Source: Nostoc sp. UHCC 0702
GTDB lineage: Bacteria; Cyanobacteriota; Cyanobacteriia; Cyanobacteriales; Nostocaceae
DNA: 64,000 nt
Reading direction: 5' to 3'
Assembly: GCA_017164015.1 (NCBI GenBank)
Contig: CP071065.1
Span: 186,001-250,000, forward strand
The position numbers and the translations under genes were made by a program. The first letter of the stretch is position 1; each line of letters begins with the position of its first letter. A model generated the notes under the pieces. It had not been told where the DNA came from, did no database searches, and saw nothing but the letters and a program-made list of their open reading frames with translations. This document shows positions 37,319 to 46,338 of this stretch, one piece after another.

Positions 37319-38200
37319 ATGACTAAAACTGCATGGGTGTTTCCCGGACAAGGTTCTCAAACACAGGGAATGGGAACGGACTTATTAGATATACCATCCG
37401 TTAAAGAAAAATTTGACCAAGCCGAGGCAATTTTGGGCTGGTCTGTAACGGAAATATGTCAAAACGAAGAAGAGAAGTTATCACACACGCTATATACTCA
37501 ACCAAGTCTGTATGTGGTGGAAAGTATTCTAGCCGATCTCGTTCGAGAACGGGGACACAAGCCAGATTTAGTTGCTGGTCACAGTTTAGGAGAATACATA
37601 GCGCTTTATATTGCTGGTGTTTTTGATTGGTCAGCGGGATTACACCTAGTCAAACGCCGTGCTGAACTCATGGATAGTACTGTAGGTGGGATGATGGCAG
37701 CTTTGATGAACTTTGACCGGGATAAGTTGGAAAAAGTCATCGCCGAAACTCCCGATGTGGTGTTGGCAAACGATAATAGCTCAACTCAGGTAGTAATTTC
37801 CGGTACTCCAGAAGCTGTACAAGCGGTGATGTCTCAAGTCAAGGCTAAACGTGCAATTCCCCTAAAAGTGTCTGGGGCATTTCACTCACCCTTAATGGCT
37901 GCTGCGGCTGCGGAGTTCCGAGATATTCTAGAATCAGTGGTATTTCAGCCAGCTACTGTGCCAGTGTTGTCTAATGCAGAACCAGTTGCATCTATTGATG
38001 CCGAAATTTTAAAACAGCGCTTAACTCAACAAATGACTGGTTCAGTACGGTGGCGAGAAATTTCTCTACAATTACCAGTCAATGATATTAAGCAAGTAAT
38101 GGAAATTGGCCCTGGCAATGTACTGACAGGTTTGATTAAACGCACCACCCCTGGTTTAATCTTAAAGAACGTCCGTAATGCCGCTGAGTTGCCGGATTAG
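37319..38200 (+). CDS. fabD: Malonyl-CoA:ACP transacylase
   Basis: 293 residues. Transfers malonyl from CoA to ACP. FPGQGSQTQGMG at the N-terminus, nucleophile Ser89 in GHSLGEYIAL, and His189 in SGAFHSPLM are the family's key residues. The ATG at 37319 falls within a TGACCAATGACTAA repeat, an example of repeats forming a start region. 104 bases after fabH. Confidence 0.96.
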   Translation: MTKTAWVFPGQGSQTQGMGTDLLDIPSVKEKFDQAEAILGWSVTEICQNEEEKLSHTLYTQPSLYVVESILADLVRERGHKPDLVAGHSLGEYIALYIAGVFDWSAGLHLVKRRAELMDSTVGGMMAALMNFDRDKLEKVIAETPDVVLANDNSSTQVVISGTPEAVQAVMSQVKAKRAIPLKVSGAFHSPLMAAAAAEFRDILESVVFQPATVPVLSNAEPVASIDAEILKQRLTQQMTGSVRWREISLQLPVNDIKQVMEIGPGNVLTGLIKRTTPGLILKNVRNAAELPD

Positions 38201-38202
38201 GG

Positions 38203-38335
38203 ACTGGGGACTAGGGACTGGGTACTAGGGACTAGGTACTAGGGACTGGGAAATTTTTTCTTAATACTCAATCCCCAATACCCAATCTCCAATCCCCAAT
38301 CCCAATTCCCAATCCCCAATCCCCAATCCCCTAAT
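38203..38335. repeat. GGGACTAGGGACTGG and CCCCAATCCCCAAT repeats
   Basis: Tandem GGGACTGG/GGTACTA units (38203-38250), then CAATCCCCAATACCC units (38265-38330). No gene. Confidence 0.8.
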
Positions 38336-38339
38336 TTTT

Positions 38340-38978
38340 ATGTCTCGAAGCCGTGAACCTTTTATTAGTCTGGCACTTTACCACGCCTTTAAATGGTCGG
38401 TCGTCAGCCCCATGCTTCATTCTTACTTTCGGGGCAATATTTATGGTGAGGAAAATGTTCCCCCATCAGGGCCGGTGGTGGTGGTGAGTAATCACGCTAG
38501 TTACTTTGATCCGCCAATTGTCTCTAATTGTGTACGCCGTCCGGTGGCGTACATGGCCAAAGAAGAGTTGTTTGAAATCCCAGTTTTGGCGCAAGTAATT
38601 AAATTGTATGGCGCTTATCCAGTAAGTCGGGGAACTAGCGATCGCACTGCCATCCGTTCGGCTTTAGAATATCTTGAAAAAGGCTGGGCTGTAGGTGTGT
38701 TTTTGCAAGGTACTCGCACCCCAGATGGAAAAATCACTGACCCTAAAAGAGGTGCAGCACTGCTAGCCGCAAAGGCAAAAGCACCACTATTGCCGGTGAG
38801 TTTGTGGGGTACCGAAGGAATTTTAGAAAAAGGCTCGAAAATACCCCGTGCAGTTCCCCTTACTATTAGGATTGCGCCGATGATTGATAGTCCCAGTTCC
38901 ACTAATAAAGAAGAATTGGAGGCGGTGACACGTAAGTGTGCAACAGTTATTAATGAAATGCATGATTTAGGGCGCTAA
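38340..38978 (+). CDS. plsC: 1-acyl-sn-glycerol-3-phosphate acyltransferase (PlsC type)
   Basis: 212 residues. NHASYFDPP carries the HX4D motif (near residue 52); VGVFLQGTRTPDGKI replaces the common FPEGTR with LQGTR, a frequent cyanobacterial variant. Acylates lysophosphatidic acid at the inner membrane. Its place after plsX, fabH and fabD argues that this, rather than the gene at 28547, is the main PlsC. Confidence 0.88.
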   Translation: MSRSREPFISLALYHAFKWSVVSPMLHSYFRGNIYGEENVPPSGPVVVVSNHASYFDPPIVSNCVRRPVAYMAKEELFEIPVLAQVIKLYGAYPVSRGTSDRTAIRSALEYLEKGWAVGVFLQGTRTPDGKITDPKRGAALLAAKAKAPLLPVSLWGTEGILEKGSKIPRAVPLTIRIAPMIDSPSSTNKEELEAVTRKCATVINEMHDLGR

Positions 38979-39072
38979 CGGAGAACTCAATAAATATGCT
39001 TTAGGGGGATGGCGATCGCTACTCTATTTCTATATGTTTAAAAAATCTCATACCAATTCGTAATTCGTAATT

Positions 39073-39101
39073 GTAGAGACGATTCGCCGGATCGTCTCTA
39101 C
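39073..39101. repeat. Dispersed palindrome (GTAGAGACGAT type)
   Basis: GTAGAGACGAT, seven-base centre TCGCCGG, ATCGTCTCTAC. Same GTAG...CTAC design as 11378, 14530 and 55395. Confidence 0.75.
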
Positions 39102-39171
39102 TACTGGGTTTTTTGTACCCTTAGTGGAAAAATTTACAATCTAAAATTCAAAATCCAAAATCCAAAATTAT

Positions 39172-40209
39172 ATGAGCGGTCTTGAAGCCAAGAATATTTG
39201 GGATAGATTGAATAATTTGGCGTTAGTCCGCTTTTTGCTGTTGTTTGCTTCTGGCTGGGCAGTTGTGCAGCTTTTAGCTTACTTTGAAGCGGTCATTGTG
39301 ATTTTCACATTTGCTGCAATTTTAGCTTTTTTACTCAGCTATCCTGTAGATTGGTTGCAGCGTTTTTTACCCCACGGTGTCGCGGTTCTTGTTGTTTTCT
39401 TGCTTAGTATTGTGATTATTGGTGGTTTAGTAATTACCGTAGGTTTAACGATTTTATCCCAAGGGCAACAATTAATTGATAGTATCAGTGTGTTTTTAAA
39501 TTCTTTAATACCTTTATTAGAGCGATTAGAAGCATTTTTGCAAAGTCGTAATCTTCAGGTAGATTTAAGTTTCATTGAAGAACAATTACGCAATCAAGCT
39601 GTATCAAGCCTTGTAACTAGTTTGGCTATTTTGCAAGGATTTTTAACTAATTTCGTAACTTTTATATTGATTGCAGTTGTAGCTTTTTTCATGCTGCTAG
39701 ATGGAGAAAAGCTTTGGAATTTTCTTTTAAAAATAATACCAAGGCAGCGCCGCAATAGATTTACAAATGTTATCAAACGCGCTTTTTTAGGTTTTTTTCG
39801 AGGTCAGTTGCTATTGAGTTTATTTCTAACGAGTGCGACTTTTCTAGTTTTCTTATTATTAAACGTACCTTTTGCTTTGGTGTTATCAGTCATAGTCGGA
39901 ATTATTGACATTATTCCTGGTATAGGAGCAACATTAGGAATTGCTACAATTACTTTAGTAGTTTTGTCTCAAGGTGTTTGGTTAGCCTTGAAAGTATTGA
40001 TAGCTTGCATCGTACTCCAACAGATACAAGATAATTTGATTGCACCACGAATTATGCAAAATGCCCTCAATCTTAATCCTGTTGTGGTATTTTTTGCTTT
40101 GTTAGTAGGTGCTAGAGTAGCAGGTTTACTCGGTGTTTTTATCTCTATTCCCATTGCTGGAGTAATGGTATCTTTGTTTGAAATTGATGAGATGAAAGCA
40201 GAAGCTTAA
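39172..40209 (+). CDS. AI-2E family transporter (PerM/TqsA type)
   Basis: 345 residues, polytopic. Hydrophobic segments near residues 15-35, 38-60, 68-95, 155-175, 215-240, 243-265, 275-295 and 305-335 fit the family. A soluble loop (about 100-150) and VVFFALLVGARVAGLLGVFI with the terminal P-containing helix are characteristic. Members export diverse small molecules or ions; the substrate is unknown. ATG at 39172. Confidence 0.88.
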   Translation: MSGLEAKNIWDRLNNLALVRFLLLFASGWAVVQLLAYFEAVIVIFTFAAILAFLLSYPVDWLQRFLPHGVAVLVVFLLSIVIIGGLVITVGLTILSQGQQLIDSISVFLNSLIPLLERLEAFLQSRNLQVDLSFIEEQLRNQAVSSLVTSLAILQGFLTNFVTFILIAVVAFFMLLDGEKLWNFLLKIIPRQRRNRFTNVIKRAFLGFFRGQLLLSLFLTSATFLVFLLLNVPFALVLSVIVGIIDIIPGIGATLGIATITLVVLSQGVWLALKVLIACIVLQQIQDNLIAPRIMQNALNLNPVVVFFALLVGARVAGLLGVFISIPIAGVMVSLFEIDEMKAEA

Positions 40210-40230
40210 TTATAAGTTAGGAGTTAGGAG

Positions 40231-40353
40231 TTAGTAAGGGGGCAATGCTTTGCCAGGTTTCTCAGAACTCATGGAATCAGCAAGACGCGCGATCTTTTTT
40301 GAACACAAGGCGAGAATTTCGTCACGTTCTGCTAAGAGAAATTCATGTAACAT
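40231..40353 (-). pseudogene. Fragment of an RsbRD-type sensor N-terminus
   Basis: 40 residues beginning MLHEFLLAERDEILALCSKK, which resembles the first 30 residues of bacterial RsbRD N-terminal sensor domains. After SMSSEKPGKAL it stops within a GTTAGGA/GGGGGCAATGC repeat. A full protein would continue for 100 residues or more, so this is a truncated remnant. Confidence 0.45.
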
Positions 40354-40479
40354 GATGAATATTCTTAATTTTAGACTTATTCTACCATCAGCAGATCGCT
40401 GTTCTAGCGATCGCACCCACCCCGATCCACCCCAGAACAATTTCTCATCCCCTCGCCGAGGCTAAGTATTTAACCCACA

Positions 40480-40605
40480 TTACGCAGGACAACCGCTACC
40501 ACCATAACTTGCACCTAAAATTTCAACTTTGGCATCAGCAAAGGCGGGGCTAACTGAAGCAGTAATTAATGTAACGGCAGCAAAAAATACTTTTACAAAT
40601 TTCAT
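40480..40605 (-). pseudogene. Truncated DUF4360-like secreted protein
   Basis: 41 residues: a clean signal peptide (MKFVKVFFAAVTLITASVS, cleavage after PAFA) and the first mature residues DAKVEILGASYGGSGCPA, then a stop. VxILGxxYxGSGCP is how I remember the start of mature DUF4360 proteins, which are normally near 200 residues. No continuation is visible in other frames. Either an abortive gene or a short secreted peptide. Confidence 0.5.
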
Positions 40606-40906
40606 AATTTTTTGATCGCAAATCTACTAACCAGATTTACTGTGACATTCTGCTGTTGGAAATCAAGGTTGAATTGCATCTAGGTTGTATAAGTTGTACT
40701 GAAAGCCTTCAAATCGTTACAAAAATCTCAAATTTAGTTGCTTCAAATATGATTTAGAGAGTACTATAGATATCTGAAGGTGGCAGCTATTATGCTCTCC
40801 AACTCACTAATTAAAATGAAAAGCTTAAAAGCATTCTATCGCTACAATATCCTTGCTACTCTATTCTTATTCTGTTAGCTACCCAAACTCGAATTACTGG
40901 AAAATA

Positions 40907-41062
40907 ATGGGAGTGCAAAACAGTATGGTAATCAAACATCAAGAAAAAATTATAACCCTTTGGATCGTTTTCTTGTTGGGACTTCTCTTTCACAGCCAAT
41001 TGGGATTAATGCCTCTTTTTCACGGTCTTAGTGTGGCTGACTCCCAGGGCAAACGCATCTAA
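40907..41062 (+). CDS. Short membrane protein, possibly truncated
   Basis: 51 residues from the ATG at 40907 (45 from the Met at 40925, MVIKHQEKI). One strong helix, ITLWIVFLLGLLFHSQLGLM, then PLFHGLSVADSQGKRI and stop. It looks like the N-terminal part of a larger cyanobacterial membrane protein, but I cannot name the family. It sits among other truncated genes. Confidence 0.4.
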   Translation: MGVQNSMVIKHQEKIITLWIVFLLGLLFHSQLGLMPLFHGLSVADSQGKRI

Positions 41063-41182
41063 ATATAGGACATATGTACTAAGCAAGGAACAAGGACAGC
41101 GATCGCGTGTGGTGTGAAGGTGCTTGCGATCGGGTATTGATGGTAAAGTCATAGTAAAAATAGAGTAAAGCCCTAGAAAAGT

Positions 41183-41488
41183 GTGAAACTCAAGCCCAAA
41201 ATCACCATTGCTGACCACTTCGCACAAATGTCAGACCCACGAATAGATCGCACGAAGCGACACAAGTTAATTGATATTTTGACTATTGCCATTTGTGCGG
41301 TGATATGTGGGGCGGATAGTTGGGTGGCGATTGAACTGTATGGCTGTACGAAGTATGAGTGGTTAAAAACATTTTTGGAGCTAAATCCAAAATTTAAAAT
41401 TCTTGCATCCCTGAGCAAGGCACCCTTGTGGTCGGGGTCAATCCAAAATCGTAAATCTAAAATCCAAAATTCGTTGACTAATAACTGA
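41183..41488 (+). mobile_element. Truncated ISAs1-type transposase
   Basis: Start GTG at 41183. About the first 68 residues (ITIADHFAQMSDPRIDRTKR, then HKLIDILTIAICAVICGADS) are the N-terminal DDE-associated domain of ISAs1 family transposases. After FLEL the frame enters CCAAAATTTAAAATTC-type repeats and ends. The DDE catalytic domain is missing, so the element is dead. Its remaining 300-odd residues are not elsewhere in the window. Confidence 0.8.
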
Positions 41489-41494
41489 TAACTG

Positions 41495-42772
41495 TTAATA
41501 AGTCCAGTTTTGCTTGGTCTGCAAGCTATAGGTTCCATCTTTCACATTTATCCGCTCAGGAATCAGATTTAAATCTCTAAACATATTTGCCTGGTGCTGT
41601 AGAGCAGTCAGCGATTGGTCATCAATTGGGATAATGGCGCGTTCTGAACTATGTTGCTGTAAAGTTTCTACGATGGATGGATCGATTTCATGGTTTTGTG
41701 CCAATCGTTGAGCCGCTTCTAATTCCTGTCTCTTAGCCAAAGTTCCAGCTTCGTTTACCTCTTCTAAAATCACCTTGAGCAGGTCGGGATAGTCGCGTAC
41801 CATTTCTGGAATTGCGTAGTAATAAGTCGGAACTTCTAAAGAAGCTTTGTCACCAAATATGCTCTCTAGGTCGGCAATCGATCGCCCTGGGTAGGCACTT
41901 CGGGCTTGAGTAGCTGTGTAGGGAACCCAAATCACCCAAGCATCGATCTCACCCCGGCAGAATCGGGGCAGCGCCTCCGGTTGTGTCAGATAAACTGGCT
42001 CAATGTCGCTAAAATCGAGGCCTACTTTTGCCAGCGATCGCACAAGTATATAATGTGCGCTTGAGCCTTTGTCAAAAGCGATCTTTTTACCCTTCAAGTC
42101 GGCAAGGGTCTGAATCGGCGAATCTTCCGGTACCAGAATCGCTTGACCTTTGGGAGCGGTATATTTTTCTTTAGCTACCCGCACAAATACATGATCTGCT
42201 GCTTGAGAGAAGATGCTGGCCGTGCCACCACCACCGCAGAAATCAATCGTCCCATTGCTAAGTGCCTCTATCAAAGAAGAAGCTGATAAAAAACTTGACC
42301 AAGCGACACTCAGCCCGAACGGCTGCAAACGCCTTTCCAAGAAGCCTTGAGTCCGGAGAACTTCCAGATTTGTCATCCCCTCTGGATACCCCATTTTCAG
42401 TTGCTTGAGCCGCCGCGTCTGTTCAGCTAAGGGCGTGTTGCTAGCTGTAGCAGAACGATTAGAAAACCAGCGATCCAAAACTATACAAAAAATTATGCCC
42501 CCCACAAATAGTCCCACGGTTTCTAGTAACCGAATTGTCGAATTGTTGGGTATTTTGAACTGATCTAGTAGAGAAGAGGGTGTATTAGCAGATTCAGAAG
42601 CAGCAACAGCATGACCGTCAAAAGCCAGAGTCAAGACAAAACTTGCAGCAAAGCCCATACAAAATAGGACTACAAACTTATAGGCAGCCGATATCCGAGT
42701 GGCTGCTCTGAGGGACTGTAAGATGTTGGGATCTGTGCCTCTAGGCAGAAGGTTAATCAAACGGCTAATCAT
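41495..42772 (-). CDS. Membrane-anchored ABC-type substrate-binding protein (sulfonate/nitrate/taurine family)
   Basis: 425 residues from the ATG at 42772; a GTG at 42847 would add 25. Two hydrophobic segments (about residues 32-55 and 85-110, numbered from 42772) precede a type II periplasmic-binding domain: MGYPEGMTNLEVLRTQGFLE, DFCGGGGTASIFSQAADHVF, then LADLKGKKIAFDKGSSAHYI. This is the NMT1/SsuA fold for sulfonates, nitrate or thiamine precursors. No permease or ATPase gene is adjacent, so it may work with a distant transporter or as a sensor. Confidence 0.78.
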   Translation of the reverse strand: MISRLINLLPRGTDPNILQSLRAATRISAAYKFVVLFCMGFAASFVLTLAFDGHAVAASESANTPSSLLDQFKIPNNSTIRLLETVGLFVGGIIFCIVLDRWFSNRSATASNTPLAEQTRRLKQLKMGYPEGMTNLEVLRTQGFLERRLQPFGLSVAWSSFLSASSLIEALSNGTIDFCGGGGTASIFSQAADHVFVRVAKEKYTAPKGQAILVPEDSPIQTLADLKGKKIAFDKGSSAHYILVRSLAKVGLDFSDIEPVYLTQPEALPRFCRGEIDAWVIWVPYTATQARSAYPGRSIADLESIFGDKASLEVPTYYYAIPEMVRDYPDLLKVILEEVNEAGTLAKRQELEAAQRLAQNHEIDPSIVETLQQHSSERAIIPIDDQSLTALQHQANMFRDLNLIPERINVKDGTYSLQTKQNWTY

Positions 42773-42980
42773 AAGAATCCTTTGTTGAACTAACCATCTA
42801 TTGGTTAGGCGGCTGATTGTGACCGATTTGGGCTGAAAACCCTCCACTGATAGATGCTGCGAATGAATAGCGCATTACATACGAGAATGCAGTCAGAGTG
42901 TTATACTTTTTAAGGCCATTTATATATTATTACTGAGGGTTCCCCCATTTTTTTTGAAGTTAGAGAAATTGTTAAATAAC

Positions 42981-43088
42981 TAGGACTTACGCAGTGAAAC
43001 CTGAAACCCTAATCCCCCGATAAATTGGAGGGAACGTCTAAAGCCCCCAATTTATCAGGGGTTGGGGGATCTGAGTGCGTAAGTCCTA
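42981..43088. mobile_element. MITE-like element, second copy of the AGGACTTACGCA ends
   Basis: 108 bases with 13-bp perfect terminal inverted repeats (TAGGACTTACGCA / TGCGTAAGTCCTA). The core holds a CCCCCGATAAATTGG... CCCCCAATTTATCAGGGG hairpin. Same termini as 14504-14597 but an unrelated core. Non-coding; it occupies the gap between the binding protein and the first CadD gene. Confidence 0.75.
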
Positions 43089-43361
43089 ATAACTTAGGAA
43101 TAAGGGTTTGAGAGAAATTACGTTTTTGGATGATGGCGAGTTGAACCAATACCCAAGATTAAATCGCTAGTCTAAAGTGCAGTTGCGAAAATCCAGTAAT
43201 GGAAAGAAGCAGAAACCCAAGTCGTGAGTGTTGGGTGTTTCCCCGCACTTTTAGGGCGGTGAGGATGTCAAATTAATATTTCTCCATATCACGGGGCTGA
43301 TTGCTCAGGTTGGGCGATCGCTAGTTTCGGTCATCAGACAGGTGTTGAGCGAGGGATAGTG

Positions 43362-44030
43362 ATGGATTGGTTAATTGCAACGATTAAGATCGGGCTAGCT
43401 GTTGCTGTAGCAACAACGTTTGATGACAATATTTATCTGACTGCTTTTTTTAGCGAGGTTAATCGTACTTTTCGGCCTCAGCATATTGTGATTGGTGAGC
43501 TTGTAGGGTTCACGGGATTAGTGATAGTAAGTTTGCTTGGTTTCTTGGTGGGTCTAGCAATTCCGTCAACTTGGACTGGTTTATTGGGGATTCTGCCGAT
43601 ACTCATTGGCTTGAACAATTTACGCAACCTTAATCAGGATGATTCAGCTGAAGATAAGTCAGCTAATCGGAAAATCAACTCTAAATTTCGAGGATTTGAT
43701 TCTAGAAAGCGATCGCTCTGGGACGTAATCCGCGATCCCCAGACCTATCGCGTCTCTGCGGTCACCCTTGCCAACGGTGGTAACAATCTGGGGATCTATA
43801 TACCCCTGTTTGCCACCAGCTCAATCCAAAATCTGTCCGTAATCATACCAATTTGCTATTTGATTGTTTTCTGCTGGCTGTTGATGTCTTATAACCTAAC
43901 TCGCCTACCTGGTATTGCTTTCGTCCTCAGTCGCTATGCTAGCAAGATATTTCCCTTCGTACTAATGTGGCTGGGCTACAGAATTTTGATGGACAGCGAA
44001 TCCTATCGTCTTTTTCTACCGAACACTTGA
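43362..44030 (+). CDS. CadD family cadmium resistance/transport protein (copy 1)
   Basis: 222 residues from the ATG at 43362 (GTG at 43359 possible). Polytopic: hydrophobic segments near residues 5-20, 45-65, 75-90, 150-170 and 185-205. TFDDNIYLTAFFSEV and FRPQHIVIGELVGFTGL match the CadD transporter pattern, and VTLANGGNNLGIYIPLFA is the repeated half-motif. Probably moves divalent cations; cadmium as substrate is only the family name. Paralogue at 44246. Confidence 0.82.
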   Translation: MDWLIATIKIGLAVAVATTFDDNIYLTAFFSEVNRTFRPQHIVIGELVGFTGLVIVSLLGFLVGLAIPSTWTGLLGILPILIGLNNLRNLNQDDSAEDKSANRKINSKFRGFDSRKRSLWDVIRDPQTYRVSAVTLANGGNNLGIYIPLFATSSIQNLSVIIPICYLIVFCWLLMSYNLTRLPGIAFVLSRYASKIFPFVLMWLGYRILMDSESYRLFLPNT

Positions 44031-44245
44031 CATTGAATTTTTATCAATATGCACAATTTTTCCCATCTTTTTGGCTTAGTTATCTCTAACTCTGGCTAGA
44101 TGGTTGAATTTGAGAACTGAATCATGGTGAATGTGTATATCCAAGCAATATTTAGTTTTAAGAGTTACCTGTTCTCTTTCATAGTTTTTACCGATTTTAA
44201 CCGGAGCATACTTTAGAGCAAATTACCTGGAACTCTTATAAATAA

Positions 44246-44950
44246 ATGAATGAATTTATTAGTGTAATCACTACTGGAATCACAGCTTTTATAGCCACCA
44301 ATCTAGATGATTTAGTTATCCTGACATTATTCTTTTCTCAGGTGAATGCAACTTTCCGTCCTCAGCATATCGTGATTGGCCAGTACCTGGGATTCTGTAC
44401 TTTAGTTATGATCAGCCTAATTGGTTTTTTAGGAGGTTTAGTATTACCAGCCCATTGGATTGGACTTCTGGGTTTGGTTCCTATCACTATTGGGCTAAAT
44501 GGTTTACTGAGTTTAAACAGCGATTCTTCATCTCCAAAGGAGTTAGAAACCGAATCTGTTGACGCTTCTACCTTTGCTATTTTTATGTCTCCCCAAACTT
44601 ATAGTGTGACGGCTATTACCATAGCTAATGGTAGTGATAATGTAGGCATATATATGCCATTGTTTGCTAACACTGTACTTTCTGAATTGCTGGTAATCAT
44701 TGGAATATTTATGCTATTGGTTGGGATTTGGTGCTACATAGCATACAAGCTGACTTGCCAAAGTGCGCTCGCCAATCTACTAACCCACTATGGCACTAAT
44801 TTTGTTCCCTTTATCTTGATGGGCTTAGGCGTGTTTATTATCTTAGACAGTGCCTCACTAACTCCATTTGCTTTGACAGTTATTTGCTTAGTTTTAATGG
44901 GGCTGATCAAAACAATTCAAAGTCCTAAAATAAAACTTGAAGATTTGTAA
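44246..44950 (+). CDS. CadD family cadmium resistance/transport protein (copy 2)
   Basis: 234 residues. Same architecture as the gene 215 bases upstream: NLDDLVILTLFFSQV, FRPQHIVIGQYLGFCTL and ITIANGSDNVGIYMPLFA align without large gaps. Membrane protein with five to six helices. The tandem pair probably arose by duplication and may form a heteromer. No ArsR-type regulator is adjacent. Confidence 0.82.
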   Translation: MNEFISVITTGITAFIATNLDDLVILTLFFSQVNATFRPQHIVIGQYLGFCTLVMISLIGFLGGLVLPAHWIGLLGLVPITIGLNGLLSLNSDSSSPKELETESVDASTFAIFMSPQTYSVTAITIANGSDNVGIYMPLFANTVLSELLVIIGIFMLLVGIWCYIAYKLTCQSALANLLTHYGTNFVPFILMGLGVFIILDSASLTPFALTVICLVLMGLIKTIQSPKIKLEDL

Positions 44951-45070
44951 TTGAGCGAAAAAAATCAAAAACTTCTCATGTTATATATTACTAAAGTAGT
45001 AAATAACTTCTAACTTAAGCATGACGTTTTTTGTCAATCTAGACACTATGATTAAACAAAGGAGAAAAAT

Positions 45071-45694
45071 ATGCAGCTTTTAAAAATTGTTCTTGTCGCT
45101 CTTGTATTTATCGTTAATTTGATGATTGCTCAACCTTCTTGGGCAGGTAAGGATTTCACAAAAGGGGCTGATTATGCTGAGGTAACTCAGGCACTCAATC
45201 AACTTCTAGCCGCGAAGGATACACCAGAGCAAGCTGGCTATACACCTGAAGAATTTCAGCAGCGACTGGCACAATTACAGTTTCAGAAGAATATTATAGA
45301 AACTGCTAAGAAGCGGGCGCAGTGCCGTAATGAAACTGGAAAGACGTTGGCAGTTTATGCTAATAAACCGAAAAAATCTCCAACCCAACTCTATTACTTA
45401 GCAGCAGGACAAATCACCGATGATGATTGGGATTGCGATGGGATCTACTTACCCGCAGGTACTCAGGTAGTTCTCAGCCCAAATACTCCAGCACAAGAAC
45501 TAACTGAAGCAATTGCCGTTAAGTTTGTTGACGGTACACAGTCGGTTGCTACAGTTAATCCGGGGACTGGTGCGATCGCATTGAATGTTGAACCTGCTAA
45601 AGTCTTCAAGATTGGTGAAAGCGACTGGTTACTCCCAGCTTTATCTCAAGCAGAGATTGACACACAAGTTCCTACTCCAGAACTGATTGATTAA
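45071..45694 (+). CDS. Secreted protein of unknown function
   Basis: 207 residues, with AAAGGAGAAAA before the ATG as a good ribosome-binding site. Signal peptide MQLLKIVLVALVFIVNLMIA with cleavage after PSWA. The mature part is soluble, with a helical stretch (TQALNQLLAAKDTPEQAG) and two cysteines (QCRNETGK and DDDWDCDG) that could pair. No family recognised. A terminator hairpin lies 52 bases after the stop. Confidence 0.7.
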   Translation: MQLLKIVLVALVFIVNLMIAQPSWAGKDFTKGADYAEVTQALNQLLAAKDTPEQAGYTPEEFQQRLAQLQFQKNIIETAKKRAQCRNETGKTLAVYANKPKKSPTQLYYLAAGQITDDDWDCDGIYLPAGTQVVLSPNTPAQELTEAIAVKFVDGTQSVATVNPGTGAIALNVEPAKVFKIGESDWLLPALSQAEIDTQVPTPELID

Positions 45695-45745
45695 AACTCT
45701 CATTCTTTCGTGTCAATTTGGTTAAAAGGCAATAGGCAAATAAGG

Positions 45746-45774
45746 AAATCCCCATTAAAATAGGGGATTTTTAT
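45746..45774 (+). terminator. Rho-independent terminator
   Basis: AAATCCCC, nine-base loop, GGGGATTT followed by TTTA. Ends the secreted-protein gene at 45694. Confidence 0.8.
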
Positions 45775-46031
45775 TGTGGATGTATTTGTGTAACACAAGG
45801 TTTATACATTCATGATCACACAAATTGATATTGTTGTGCTACCCAAAAAAATATTTTGTTCGTCTCGTCGCTGTAGTCTTTTCCTGTTTTCGCTTCGCTC
45901 AAAAACGTCGAGACGGGAGCAACTCGACTCACGCGCAATTCATCTCAACACTGACCTGAGTACAGGTACAGTGTGAGCCTTCTTGCTATTTAAGGTAAAA
46001 TAATCTGTAAGCCAAGAAAAATTGTGGAGTT
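45775..46031. repeat. Gap with CGTCTCG inverted repeat
   Basis: CGTCTCG (about 45863) pairs with CGAGACG (about 45910) around TTTTCGCTTCGCTCAAAA. This is a GC-rich dispersed repeat. No gene is seen before the DUF2288 start. Confidence 0.5.
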
Positions 46032-46325
46032 ATGTCTTCAGATTTAAGAGCAGAATTAACACAAAACCTGGATGAGGCAGAATGGGAGTGGCTAATTCCC
46101 CATGTACAGCGAGATGCAGTGATTGTAGTGGCGCTAGAATTAGATTTCCTGGAAGTGGCAGAAGCGATCGCTAATGATAATATTCCATCAGTGCAACAGT
46201 GGATTGATCAACAATTAATCGCCAAACCAACCACAGTAAAGATAGGAGAATGGAATGGCGATCGCACTAAGCGATTTCATACTTTGATCATACAGCCCTA
46301 TGTTCTCGTGCAAGAAATAAACTGA
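46032..46325 (+). CDS. DUF2288 family protein
   Basis: 97 residues. LRAELTQNLDEAEWEWLIPH and the following VQRDAVIVVALELDFLEVAE stretch match DUF2288, a small soluble helical family of unknown function widespread in cyanobacteria and proteobacteria. The ending ...LIIQPYVLVQEIN is complete. ATG at 46032. It converges on the YdcF gene 13 bases away. Confidence 0.82.
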   Translation: MSSDLRAELTQNLDEAEWEWLIPHVQRDAVIVVALELDFLEVAEAIANDNIPSVQQWIDQQLIAKPTTVKIGEWNGDRTKRFHTLIIQPYVLVQEIN

Positions 46326-46338
46326 TGACTGATGGCTG

